Positions 46,392 to 56,027 of a stretch of 64,000 bases of DNA are shown here, piece after piece. Source of the DNA: Blattamonas nauphoetae (Eukaryota; Preaxostyla; Oxymonadida). Position 1 is the first letter of the stretch. Every line of letters begins with the position of its first letter. Under the pieces are notes generated by a model. That model was not told the DNA's origin and ran no database searches. It was given only the letters and a program-made list of their open reading frames with translations. The stretch is taken from NCBI GenBank assembly GCA_033064195.1, contig JARBJD010000091.1, forward strand, positions 181,162 to 245,161. Direction: 5' to 3'. Both the position numbers and the translations under genes were made by a program.

Positions 46392-49065
46392 TTGAATATC
46401 ATTTTCGATGATCTAAGAGATATATCCGAGTCAATGAATCCCCTTTTATTGGACAGCTCTCCACAGTCATCAAGAAATAGCTCGACGATAAATCCAGAGC
46501 AGTCAGACACGATGGATCATCACTTCACGATGCTCAAACGACCAAGAACTTTCCTACGACGCAATATCTCTCAACAGACGCTCCAAACACTCGCTAAACC
46601 TCCCACTCATTCCATCCTTCCCGATCCGCAACATCTCCGTCCGCCAAAGATGATCAACAGTGTACTCTTCCTCCCCCACAACCACAGCCCAAACGGATGA
46701 TGATCAAACGCCAAGGCACGTTCCTCCGTCCCGCCCTCTCCCAACAAGGCCTGCCGCCAGCTCCCGCCGACGTTCCAATGTCTCCGTCCGCCAAAGATGA
46801 TCAACAGGGTACTCTTCCTCCTCCGCAGGCACAGCCGAAGCGGATGATGATCCGACGACAAGGAACATTCCTCCGTCCCGCTCTCAGCCAATCCACTGCC
46901 TCGACTTCCCTCCTCCCACATCACTCCCCGCCCATCCCCTCTCCTACTCGCTCACCCGGGCTCGGTCAGGGGGCAGCGTGGCCTTCTCAGTCTCTCCGAC
47001 GAACAACGGGAGGCCCTGCACACCGCAGGCAAACCACGTCCCTCAAACTTCCGATGTTCCAATCGCCAGCAATCCACCGTCCCCCTCCCGCTCATATTCA
47101 CCAGCCCGTCCGCCCTGGCCTTCCCGCGCCACACATTTCCCGCAGCGGGTGCTCATCCCGCAAGCACAGTCGTCCCTCCCCACACAGACGCCGTCGCTCC
47201 CTCACTCGCCCTCCCAGAAAGTTAGTCTTCGAAAGACTTCACAACAGGCCCCCCCTCTCCGTCCATCACGCCCTTCTCCAACGCCTCCGAAATCAACGTC
47301 GACGGCGAGATCTTCACAGACTCAACACCGTGCCACTAAAATGGAGGAGCAGCGACGCGAGTTCAGGAAAGGCCAGACCAGCTTCGAGCTCGACTCCATC
47401 TTCGTCTGCTCGACATCGCCCCTCTCCGATTTGACTGTCGCGCCAGACGAGTTCGACGAGGTTGTATTCCCCGAAGAAGCCAAACCTCACCATATCTGTT
47501 CCGTCTGGTGGGGACAGCGATGCTAAAATGAAGAAAGTGTCGCAAGCATTCCAACTACCGAAGCTCCAACTCGCTCAAATTCTACAGCCACTCTGCCTCA
47601 GAAGAAGCTGCCTCTTCCATCCATCTTCCGCCTCGGTCTCTACAGAGTTCGCATAGTGTCTTCCATCTCTCCTTCATTCTCCTTCTTGCTTCCCCTTCTG
47701 CTCGACACTGGTGTAGCGAACTGTGGCGAGTCCAGCGATGACACAACTTGCGGTGTCGGGTGTGATCCCCACTCTCGCCAAGCTATTTCTGCTATGTCGG
47801 AGTGGAAGAAGGGCGGGCTGGGCAGATGGACGGTCTCGTCCAGTCTGGCTCCATCCTCGTCCTCTCCCTCCATCCGCACGGTATCCTCGCCCTCTGCCGC
47901 CTCTCCCCGTCCACATCACACCCATTGTCCAGCGTCTTCTCTCCAATCCAACGACGAGAGTGGTCTCACGTTCCTCTTCTTCCCATTCATGTGTTCGATA
48001 TGTCTGCACTGAGAACCGATCACTCTGCGCCAGCTCAACCAGAAGTGTGTCTTCTCCCCCATTCCCCCTCTTCCCCAACACTGTCGACAGACGCGGCGTC
48101 GATCCAAACCGCACTGCATCTGACCCTGTCTCGAAGTCTTCGGCCACAACCTTCCCGATGTCCAGCGGAAGAAGCTTAAAGCGACATTGTGGCGGGGTCT
48201 CCTCTTTCTCTTTCTGCTTCTCCCACCACACCCTCCCACTTCGCTTGGGCGACCTGCTCTGCCTCCTCCGCACTCCTGTTGCTGTCTACACCTTCCGATC
48301 GCGCTGAAGCAGACTCAGAATGATCCACGTCTCTTCCGGCTGCTTCGGCTTCCTCTTCCGCCACAGAGGCGTGTTCGGTGTCGTTCGGCTGCGTGTCGTC
48401 CGATCAGCCGGAAACGACGTCAGCTCAAACGTCTGCTCTCCGATCGACAACGCACTCTCACTCGACCCGTCCTCGAACCCAGACCAATCCGACACGCTCT
48501 CGTCTCCAACATCCCCCTCCCAATCTCCGCACCACGACAACTCTTCTCTACTCCGCTCCAACAAGTCTGACGAGCACCTCAATTTCAACTCTATCGCCTA
48601 TTTCCGCAGAACAAGGTCCACGCTCTCTCCCGATTCACTCTCGTCCTCTCCGTTCCCTTCCTTCCATTCTTGCAGTCGCACCTCTTCCGACTCCATCGGC
48701 CCCCAACAACGCAGCCTCCTCTTTCTCCTCATTCCCCAATTCTGGTCATGCTTGATGGTAGTCGAGAGAGAAGGGATGGGGGAACGAATGTGTCGACGAG
48801 CGGTGTTCGCTCTCCTCCTCTGCCTCTTCCCTCCCAGTTCCCTCATCTTCTCCACACAACTCCGAAATCGATGGAGGCGTGTGGATGTCTGATGCTGAAG
48901 GAAAACGGGGTCAGTTCTGTCCCTTCTCTGATCCTTCGAAGTCCCCCAACGACGGCGAGGAATACAATGCAATGGCTTTCGACGCACGCTGTGCATCAGC
49001 TTAGCTGGGTCGAACATCCTAGAGCCAGCTGGGCAATTCTGAATTCCATATCCCCATCCTTTTGA
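46392..49065 (+). other. Pro/Ser/Arg-rich coding-like region with repeated frame switches
   Basis: GC-rich stretch that reads as a disordered protein only if the frame changes several times: from 46392 (DTMDHHFTMLKRPRTFLRRN) to the repeat frame at about 46634-46950, then 46960-47520 (RATKMEEQRREFRKGQTSFE; LTVAPDEFDEVVFPEEAKP), 48400-48620 (NPDQSDTLSSPTSPSQSPHH) and 48775-48982 (EIDGGVWMSDAEGKRGQFCP; SPNDGEEYNAMAFDAR, stop). Each part has the look of a real kinase-substrate-like tail. Either an intron-rich gene whose introns I cannot place, or a gene that has lost its frame. The antisense frame at 47674-48273 is the main competing reading. Confidence 0.35.
46634..46890 (+). repeat. 147-bp in-frame tandem repeat (49 aa)
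   Basis: Copy one 46634-46780 and copy two from 46781 encode SPSAKDDQQ, then PPPQ-Q-QPKRMMI, then RQGTFLRPALSQ. A divergent third copy (LKRPRTFLRRNISQQ) lies just upstream near 46530. A period of exactly 49 codons preserves the frame, arguing that this part was translated when it duplicated. Confidence 0.75.
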
Positions 49066-49546
49066 ATCAATCTCATGTCAGATCATTTGTTTCAGAACTT
49101 TTCTCTCACAATTCTGTTTATAATCAGTTTATCAGAGTCAGTCTGCAAAAATTTTAGAACTATAGTTCGAATTTTGGGTTTTGGCGAATAAAAACGGGTT
49201 TATATATTTTAGACGGGTTTGTGAAGTTCGTCCACTCCGTCAAATCTCAATATACAATGAACAAACCTTGTTATTTTTATCAAATTGTCGTATAAGACAT
49301 GCAGTGAAGTGGTTTTAACAACAAATTCAAGACTTCAAAATACACTTTTTTCGAGACGACGACAAAAGTAAAAGTGGTGTTTCATCGTTATGAGGCAATG
49401 CTCGCATCTGAAACGAAGGTGAGATGATAGGAAGAGCAAATTAGTGTTATAGTGACGATGAGAATGATATATAGACTTCGTATCGTTCTTGAAGGTTGTT
49501 GATCAAGACCCATTTTTCCTGCGAGTGGACATTTCCAACGACAAAG
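49066..49546. other. AT-rich spacer
   Basis: No gene seen. The base composition drops sharply from the GC-rich block to about two-thirds A+T here, marking the boundary to the repeat-rich part of the window. Confidence 0.5.
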
Positions 49547-50441
49547 TGCCAGATACCGACAGTGGTCACCACAATTCGTATTTTCTTGATCAATTCTCCT
49601 AAATCTGTTCATCGTCTTTTTTCCTAAACAAACCGTTGAATCGTTCATAAAGGTCACAAACGGTCTGTTGTTGAGATTTTACAGTCTGTTGACTTCACTT
49701 CAGTCCAGATTTCTTCATCACTTTTTTCGTTTGATTTCAATCGACTTTTTTTCGCTTCGTCCATTTTTTTCAGTACGAATTCATTCACGAACTGTTCATT
49801 TCTCTCTCAATTTCAGGTCTTCACTCAGCAATTCATCGTGAATCCTGTGCTCACATCAACTCCTCACATCTGTTGTTTTCTCTCGTCAATATCAGGTTCA
49901 TTGCGGTCTGCACGGTTTGTCGGAATCTTTCCAGGACATATTGTTCATTCTGACACTCGACTCCGCCCATCTCCTCAGAACAATCTCACGATCTGAGGCT
50001 CGTCTCGCTCTTCCACGTCCATTTGTCCCATTCACATCAAAGACGATACAATGTTTCCTATCAACTTTTTAAGGATGCTTATGGACCTTCAAATGCCCTT
50101 TCTGAAGATTCATCGAAAAAAAGGAAGCACTCTCCAACCAACCCGAAAGATGGTGAATAGCTGAGTGAAGACCTGAAATTGAGAGAGAAATGAACAGTTC
50201 GTGAATGAATTCGTACTGAAAAAATGGACGAAGCGAAAAAAAGTCGATTGAAATCAAACGAAAAAAGTGATGAAGAAATCTGGACTGAAGTGAAGACAAC
50301 AGACTGTAAAATCTCAACAACAGACCGTTTGTGACCTTTATGAACGATTCAACGGTTTGTTTAGGAAAAAAGACGATGAACAGATTTAGGAGAATTGATC
50401 AAGAAAATACGAATTGTGGTGACCACTGTCGATATCTCGCA
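49547..50441. repeat. Long near-perfect inverted repeat, about 285-bp arms
   Basis: Left arm about 49551-49835 and right arm about 50154-50437 are reverse complements with only a handful of mismatches and one A-run difference. The spacer of about 318 bp is not repetitive. Arms contain no ORF. Could be a foldback element, a hairpin-forming duplication, or a transcribed source of dsRNA; no clear target duplication is seen at the edges. Confidence 0.85.
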
Positions 50442-50888
50442 CCCTGGTTGCGACTAATTGAGCGAATATTTATGAAATGACACACTGGTGGTCATTTATT
50501 TTTTTTCACATTTCAGCTTTTTACTAATTGTTTTGACTCCTTTTTTTGAACAAGGACGGATTATCGAAGGTTTTTTCAGGATCGAACCAGAGAAAACTTT
50601 TTTCGTCTTTCATCTCGATTGATTCGTTTGTATTGATTCTCTCTCATAGAATCGGTTTTTTTAGATGGATTTCATCATTGAGAAGCTTTTTGAGATGTTT
50701 TGAAACAAAATAGGGTAATAAAATGGCTAGGTCAAAAATCAGTGAAATCTGTTGTGATCAAAACAAAAACGAAAGATTTCACCCCTCACATGTTTAGTGA
50801 ACATCTAAACGGCAATTAGACGAAAAAAAATTTTTTGTCACCAACGATAGTGTGGTGTGTCTTTTCAAAATTATTTGCTCAATTAATG
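50442..50888. other. Spacer between two repeats
   Basis: AT-rich, with runs of A and T and no plausible reading frame. Nothing supported. Confidence 0.4.
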
Positions 50889-51871
50889 GCGTTTCCAGCC
50901 AGGTCACCCAAATGCATAATTCATCTAAATTTTCACCTTTTGCCATAAATCAAACAATTCTACGGTGTCTGGCAACAAAATCAAAAGAAGCGACGATCTA
51001 TTCGAGAACAACGAAGTAGTTGAGTTTTCAAGTCACAAAAGAAAACAAGTAATGGACATAAAACACATGCACATACTTCCCTTCAGCGATAGACGACGAT
51101 ATCCAATGGAGATTGTGGAGGAAACTGTTGTTGGGTTGCCCAAAGAACGGATGGCATTGGTTGAATTTGTGGTGATGATGTCTTTGATCCTTGGGGCATT
51201 CAAGATTATTCTGAATGAAAGATTAAAAAAGAACCCGAAAAAAATACAGCGCCGACGAGGAGATTTGGAATGGTGAGATTTCAGATGAAATTATCAACTT
51301 CAGATCGAACGACCAGGCTGGTTGGGTCTTTTTCGCCATTCCTTCCCGGCTAGTACCAATATATCACACATTATTTAGAAAAGAAGGGTTTGCGATGGTC
51401 TGTGGGCATGATCAGGACTTTTTCGCTGGAAAAATGACTGAATCGAAGAGACACACCTTCGTGACGGGGAAGCTGAGAGTCCGGCCTTTGATTGTTTCAG
51501 GTTGAAGGCGAACATGCGTAGTGTCAAGAGAACATGTGCTGGTTGGTTAGAAGAGATCCGTGCTGGTCACACGAGGAATGCTTTGAAGTCGTGGGTCAGA
51601 TCCTGTTAAATGAATCTGTTCGATCGGTCAGTGTCTGATGATTGAAGCAAAAAGGGAAAATTTCATTCTGTTTCTTCCGAAGTGGATGCCACATTTCGAT
51701 TGTACGCTCCAATCCATCCAGAAACCTGGTTCTGAACTTCAAGACTCTGAACTCCAACTACCAATTTTATGTCTCTTTATTTTGTTGCCGGACACCTTAG
51801 AATTGTCTCGTTTGTGATGAAAGGTGAAAATTAAGAAGAATTATGCATTTGGGTGACCTGGCTGGAAACGC
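50889..51871. mobile_element. DNA-transposon-like element with 93-bp terminal inverted repeats
   Basis: Ends 50889-50981 and 51780-51871 are inverted copies (GCGTTTCCAGCCAGGTCACC outermost) at roughly 85-90% identity. The interior of about 800 bp carries one 103-codon frame and fragments. Flanks share AAT but no clean target duplication. Too short for an autonomous element, so probably a deletion derivative. Superfamily not recognised. Confidence 0.75.
50965..51276 (+). CDS. 103-aa frame inside the TIR element
   Basis: Starts inside the left terminal repeat (MSGNKIKRSDDLFENNEVVE) and ends with a basic tail (KKNPKKIQRRRGDLEW). Residues 40-85 contain a hydrophobic helix (ALVEFVVMMSLILGAFKIIL). 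It may be the N-terminal remnant of a transposase or accessory gene, but no catalytic motif is visible. Confidence 0.35.
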   Translation: MSGNKIKRSDDLFENNEVVEFSSHKRKQVMDIKHMHILPFSDRRRYPMEIVEETVVGLPKERMALVEFVVMMSLILGAFKIILNERLKKNPKKIQRRRGDLEW

Positions 51872-51876
51872 AATTT

Positions 51877-52806
51877 CAGTCGGTTTGATTAAAGGTAACA
51901 GGTCCCACTTTTCTCCTCAATGGGACGATCTTCCTTCATTTCATTGAAACCTTTCTATTTAGACTTCAAAACATTCACATCAAAATGAAATAGAACAAGA
52001 CTTATAGATGTTTCAATAAACCGAACTTTTCATAAACCCGTAACATGGGGCTTGAAAAATATATATTGGTCAAACTAAGAAAAATAACATTTGGTTCCGC
52101 GCCGAAACCCATGTGTCGGGAGAAAACCTCAAAATACTGTTTCCTTTAGGAATCCACACAGTTTTCTCAACTTTTTCCACTTTTTTCTCCACAACCAGCC
52201 ATCCGTTTTGAATCAAATAAAATGCATTGTGATCGTAAAGTTCTCGACAAAAGCTGCTCAAAAAATAAAATATATTTTTTTCTAATAATTTTTTGTCGAG
52301 AAAGATATGGTTTTTTTTTCCATTTTCCCAAATATCCAGAATTTTTTCTCCTAATTGTTTTCAAAATGTTCATTTCACCAAAAAAACGTGTTTGTGAAAA
52401 ATTCCATCGAAATCGGTTCATGGGTTGTGAAGATATTACCGAAACGATTTTTTTTATCGGGCAAAAGGGGGTATTTTGAGGTTTTCTCCCGACACAGGGG
52501 TTTTGGCGCGGAACCAAATTTTATTTTTCTTAGTTTGACCAATATATATTTTTCAAGCCCCATGTTACGGGTTTATGAAAAGTTCGGTTTATTGAAACAT
52601 CTATTGGAACGAAGAATGGGGATCTCTGCCCAAAGTTGATAAATATGGTTTCAACGGATTCCATTGTTCGTATTTCGGAGTCTGTCGATCAGGTATACGT
52701 GTTCTGAATGAAACAGTCCGTATTGGAGATTTCCTTGAAATCTTGAGAATTTGAGCGTCCCATTGAGGATAAAAGTGGGACCTGTTACCATTTATCAAAC
52801 CGACTG
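51877..52806. mobile_element. Second TIR element (50-bp ends), carrying a nested MITE
   Basis: Left end 51877-51927 and right end 52757-52806 are inverted repeats (CAGTCGGTTTGAT outermost; TAACAGGTCCCACTTTT and CTCAATGGGAC inside). It begins five bases after the previous element ends. Its interior is interrupted by the foldback MITE at 52005-52603; without it, the host element is about 330 bp, i.e. a small non-autonomous element. Confidence 0.7.
52005..52603. mobile_element. Foldback MITE, group 1 (135-bp TIRs), about 600 bp
   Basis: Starts TAGATGTTTCAATAAACCG and ends with its complement; TIRs of about 135 bp contain TTGGTCAAACTAAG and CCGCGCCGA..CCC..GTGTCGGGAG. The interior has TTTTTGTCGAGAAAGATATGG, the motif shared by all copies here. 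No coding capacity. Confidence 0.85.
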
Positions 52807-52812
52807 TTATAA

Positions 52813-54028
52813 TAGTGGAGTCACCAATCGGTGTCCTGTCACCAATCGGTGTCCTGTCACCAATCGGTGCTTTTTTCTTGAAAAATATATATTGGTCAAA
52901 CTAAGAAAAAAATAAAATTTTAGAATTATACTCCCACCCGATCCCGAGAAAACCTCAAAATACCCCCTTTTGCCCGATGAAAAAAATCGTTTTGGCAATA
53001 TCTCAACAACCCGTGAACCGGTTTTGATGAAATTTTTCACAGAAACGTTTTTTGGTGAAACAAACATTTTGAAAAAAATTTGGAGAAAAAATTCTGGGTA
53101 TTTGGGAAAATCGAAAAACACCCATATTTTTCTCGACAAAACCTTCTTATAGTTGTGTCACCAATATGTCCCATGTCACCAATCCGGCCTTTTTTCTGGA
53201 AAAATCAATATCGGTCAAACTAAGAAAAATCTGAAATTTAAGAATTATACTCCCACGCGATCCCGAGAAATCCTCAAAATACCCCCTTTTGCCCGATGAA
53301 AAACATCGTTTTGACAATATCTCAACAACCAGTGAATCGATTTCGATGAAATTTTTCACACAAACGTTTTTTTGGTGAAACGAACATTTTTGCAAAAATT
53401 TGGAGAAAAAATTCTGCGTATTTGGGAAGATCGGAAAAAACCCATATTTTTCTCGACAAAATATTCTTAGGAAAAAAATCCTTTTATTTTTTGTTCATCT
53501 TTTGTCGAGATCTATCCGACTATTATGCCTTTTATTTGATTTAAAACGGATGGCTGGTTGTGGAGAAATGACCGCAAAAAGTTGAAAAAAATGTGTGCAT
53601 TCGTAACGTAAAACGTATTTTGAGGTTTTCTCGGGATCGGGTGGGAGTATAATGCTAAAATTTTATTTTGTTCTTAGTTTGACCAAAATAGTCCCTCACA
53701 GAAAAAAGGCCGGATTGGTGACGCCGGACGGTTTGGTGACACCACTATTAGCAAAAAAATCGTTTTATTTTTTGTTCATCTTTTGTCGAGATCTATCCGA
53801 CCCGAATGCATTTTGTTTGATTCAAAACGGATAGCCAGTTCTGGAGAAATGAGGGCAAAAAGTTGAAAAAAATGTGTGCATTCGCAACGGTAAGGGAATT
53901 TTGAGGTTTTCTCGGGATCGGGTGGGAGTATAATTCTAAAATTTTATTTTTTTCTTAGTTTGACCAATAGTGATTTTTCAAGAAAAAAACACCGATTGGT
54001 GACAGGACACCGATTGGTGACTCCACTA
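52813..54028. mobile_element. Foldback MITE, group 2, split by an insertion
   Basis: Left end TAGTGGAGTCACCAATCGGT (52813) and right end, its complement, at 54028. The left end carries three direct copies of a 15-bp CACCAATCGGTGTCC motif and the right end two. After subtracting the insert at 53150-53747 and one TTA copy, the element is about 615 bp, matching the other copies. Internal TTTGTCGAGATCTATCCGAC and GGTCAAACTAAG link it to group 1. Confidence 0.85.
53150..53747. mobile_element. Group 2 MITE nested in another group 2 MITE
   Basis: 598-bp copy with ends TAGTTGTGTCACC and GGTGACACCACTA, inserted at a TTA that is present on both sides (53147-53149 and 53748-53750). The interrupted outer copy resumes without loss directly after it. 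This is the clearest insertion event in the window. Confidence 0.88.
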
Positions 54029-54043
54029 TTTGTCGCACCCCGA

Positions 54044-54118
54044 TAGATGTTTCAATAAACCGAACTTTGCATAAATCCGTAGCATGGGGCTTGAAAAATC
54101 TATATTGGTCAAACTATG
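54044..54118. mobile_element. Fragment of group 1 MITE terminal repeat
   Basis: TAGATGTTTCAATAAACCGA through TTGGTCAAACTATGAA, about 75 bp of a left end, after which the sequence switches to the TTGGCTTGGGTCGGCATGTC segment also seen at 59.75 kb. Confidence 0.75.
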
Positions 54119-54700
54119 AATTGGCTTGGGTCGGCATGTCCTGCCTGTCCTGTCCTGTAGGACAGCCAAAAAGAGGAGGACAATCTGGATAAAATTGCCG
54201 ATGTCAAGAATTGAACCAGCCTCTTGCTTCAAAGGAAGATGAAAACTGGAATCGAAAAATGAGGAGAAAGTTGAGATAATGAAGCGCAGCTTCTGTTTTA
54301 GAATCAGTTTAATTGTGTTTTTTCACACTGTTTTGATGAAAATTGCGAAAGTTGTCCAAACGGGGTCGATCTGCCCACCATAGGACAATCATAGGACAAT
54401 CCTAAATCGGGCTCAAACCATAGGACATGGAAGGTATTTGACTTCTCCTCAATACTTGCGTCTCATTTTCCCAATAAAATCGAGGGAGGACAATTGTCCT
54501 GTCCTGTCCTATCGTGTCCTATGGTGGCCCGATCTGTCCTATCAAACCATCATTTTTCTCAAACGCCACCCAACTCACCAAATTGACACTATCCTCAAAG
54601 GAGGCTCAATGAGAGTGGTACCATGTGTGTTCTTTTCATGTTCTTATTCTCTCCTTTCACCCTCTCTCTTCTTTGGAACACCTTACACTCATTTTCAGGA
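54119..54700. repeat. Cluster of TAGGACA/TGTCCTA motifs in both orientations
   Basis: TGTCCTGCCTGTCCTGTCCT, CCACCATAGGACA, ATAGGACAAT (twice) and the inverse TGTCCTATGGTGG lie within 54140-54545, with the distant halves able to pair. The first 22 bases (TTGGCTTGGGTCGGCATGTC...) recur inverted at about 59750-59772. No gene seen. Confidence 0.6.
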
Positions 54701-55336
54701 TGACGTCGGACATGATCGAACCGAACAGCTGTGTGAGATGAAAAAGATAACTGTCTGCCCTCATTTTCGTTCCATTCTCTAATTTCCCTCCATCTATGAT
54801 TTTAGTGCGAATCAAACTCGTTTTCACAGAATCTTTCTGCCGGGATGAGGACAAAGGGATACGAGTCGCATCTATTGTGAGAATGCTGAAGTCAAAGTTT
54901 CTTGTATGCTCCTCTCTTATTTATATCTCACTGATTTCCCTCTAACCTCATTCCAAGACCTTGGATCACAGGATCAGGGTTCCGTCAGACTAGATCAAAC
55001 TGAACTGAAATACGAGATTGTAAAGAAGCCAGTATGCTCCAACATCTGTTGATTTTCACATCTTTCCCATCTTATCTTGTTTGAACAGGGATAGAACTCA
55101 TTTTCTTGAAGGATCTTGTAAAGGATGAAGAACAAGGGAGAGAATGACCCTACCGATTCCCAGACATCATCCATCTGAAGTATTCTCCTGTTTTGTCGTT
55201 AATGTTCTTCTTGATTTCCGAATAGATCTCATATTCAATGCGCAACACCCACGATCACTATGTCATCTCGATCGAGAGTGACGAACAGATCGTACACCCC
55301 AAGAAGCAAGGAGGAAGAAAGTGAGGATGATTAAAG
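54701..55336 (+). CDS. Possible small spliced gene, unidentified
   Basis: ATG at 54701 (MTSDMIEPNS) followed by at least three introns with good GT(A)TG donors and CAG/TAG acceptors. The second exon reads LRIKLVFTESFCRDEDKGIR, then VASIVRMLKSKFL, ending at donor GTATGC; the next exon reads DQGSVRLDQTELKYEI. The last exon ends either SRVTNRSYTPRSKEEESEDD with stop at 55336, or HDHYVISIESDEQIVHPKKQ in the other phase. The strong alternation of protein-like exons with pyrimidine-rich introns argues for a real gene; exact joins and family are unknown. Confidence 0.4.
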
Positions 55337-55797
55337 AAATGAACCAGAAGCCAAACGAAAATGAGAAAGAGTCGACAGAACCAAGAATTGAAGCGATCCA
55401 AAAGCATGAAGGGATGAGCGAGCCGAAAGTGAAAATAATGAAGTGGAAGACGGAGGACATTGATGTGTGTACCTCATTTATTCTCATCATTGCAAAGCCG
55501 TCAGGCACACAACCCTTACCACTGGATCCTGTGAAATGATAAACACACCACAAAGATCAATTGATCGGACTGGTGTTGACCAGAGGCGCCCACCCATGTC
55601 GCATCATTCAACAATGATGCCTCGTTCCCATCACTCCAATTTCCATCGCCAGCCCAAGTTGTTTTCGAACTTGACTTTTCACATCGAACCAACCATTCGG
55701 TTTCAGCCGCGTGGCTTGCATGAATCTTCGGCTTTTGTCACTTCACTCATGACCTAACAACAAACTTGCCTTTTGCTGGCTCTCGCTCCGACCAGTA
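55337..55797. other. Spacer before the mariner element
   Basis: A lysine/glutamate-rich plus-strand frame (55321-55539) overlaps the end of the spliced gene and is likely a shadow of it. Otherwise no feature seen. Confidence 0.35.
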
Positions 55798-55816
55798 CAG
55801 CTCGACTAGTTCTGAA

Positions 55817-55945
55817 TTGTATTTAAATTATTCAGAAATGAACATAAATGTTCAGAAATGTATTTTGATTGCTCAGAAATGAATTTTAATTTTTCAGAAA
55901 TGAACATGAAATATTCGTAAATGAACAGTGATTGTTCAGAAATGA
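55817..55945. repeat. Subterminal repeats, left end of mariner element
   Basis: Five to six copies of TTCAGAAATGAA(C) or close variants spaced 15-30 bp; the inverse motif GTTCATTTCTGAA is repeated at 57745-57915 on the other side. Confidence 0.8.
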
Positions 55946-56027
55946 ACGGCTCTTTTTCGGATTTATGTTAGACCACTCGTTTTAGAAAAGACTGACAGAA
56001 CGAAGGGAAACACTCTTGTGTGGTGAA

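Noticed and set aside
49557-50430. CRISPR-like or satellite array in the inverted repeat
   Set aside because: There are only two arms in opposite orientation and no direct periodic units.
52160-53585. Short frames with FFHFPKYPEFFL-like translations in the MITEs
   Set aside because: They recur on both strands in every copy because the DNA repeats; they lack protein composition and are disrupted at random.
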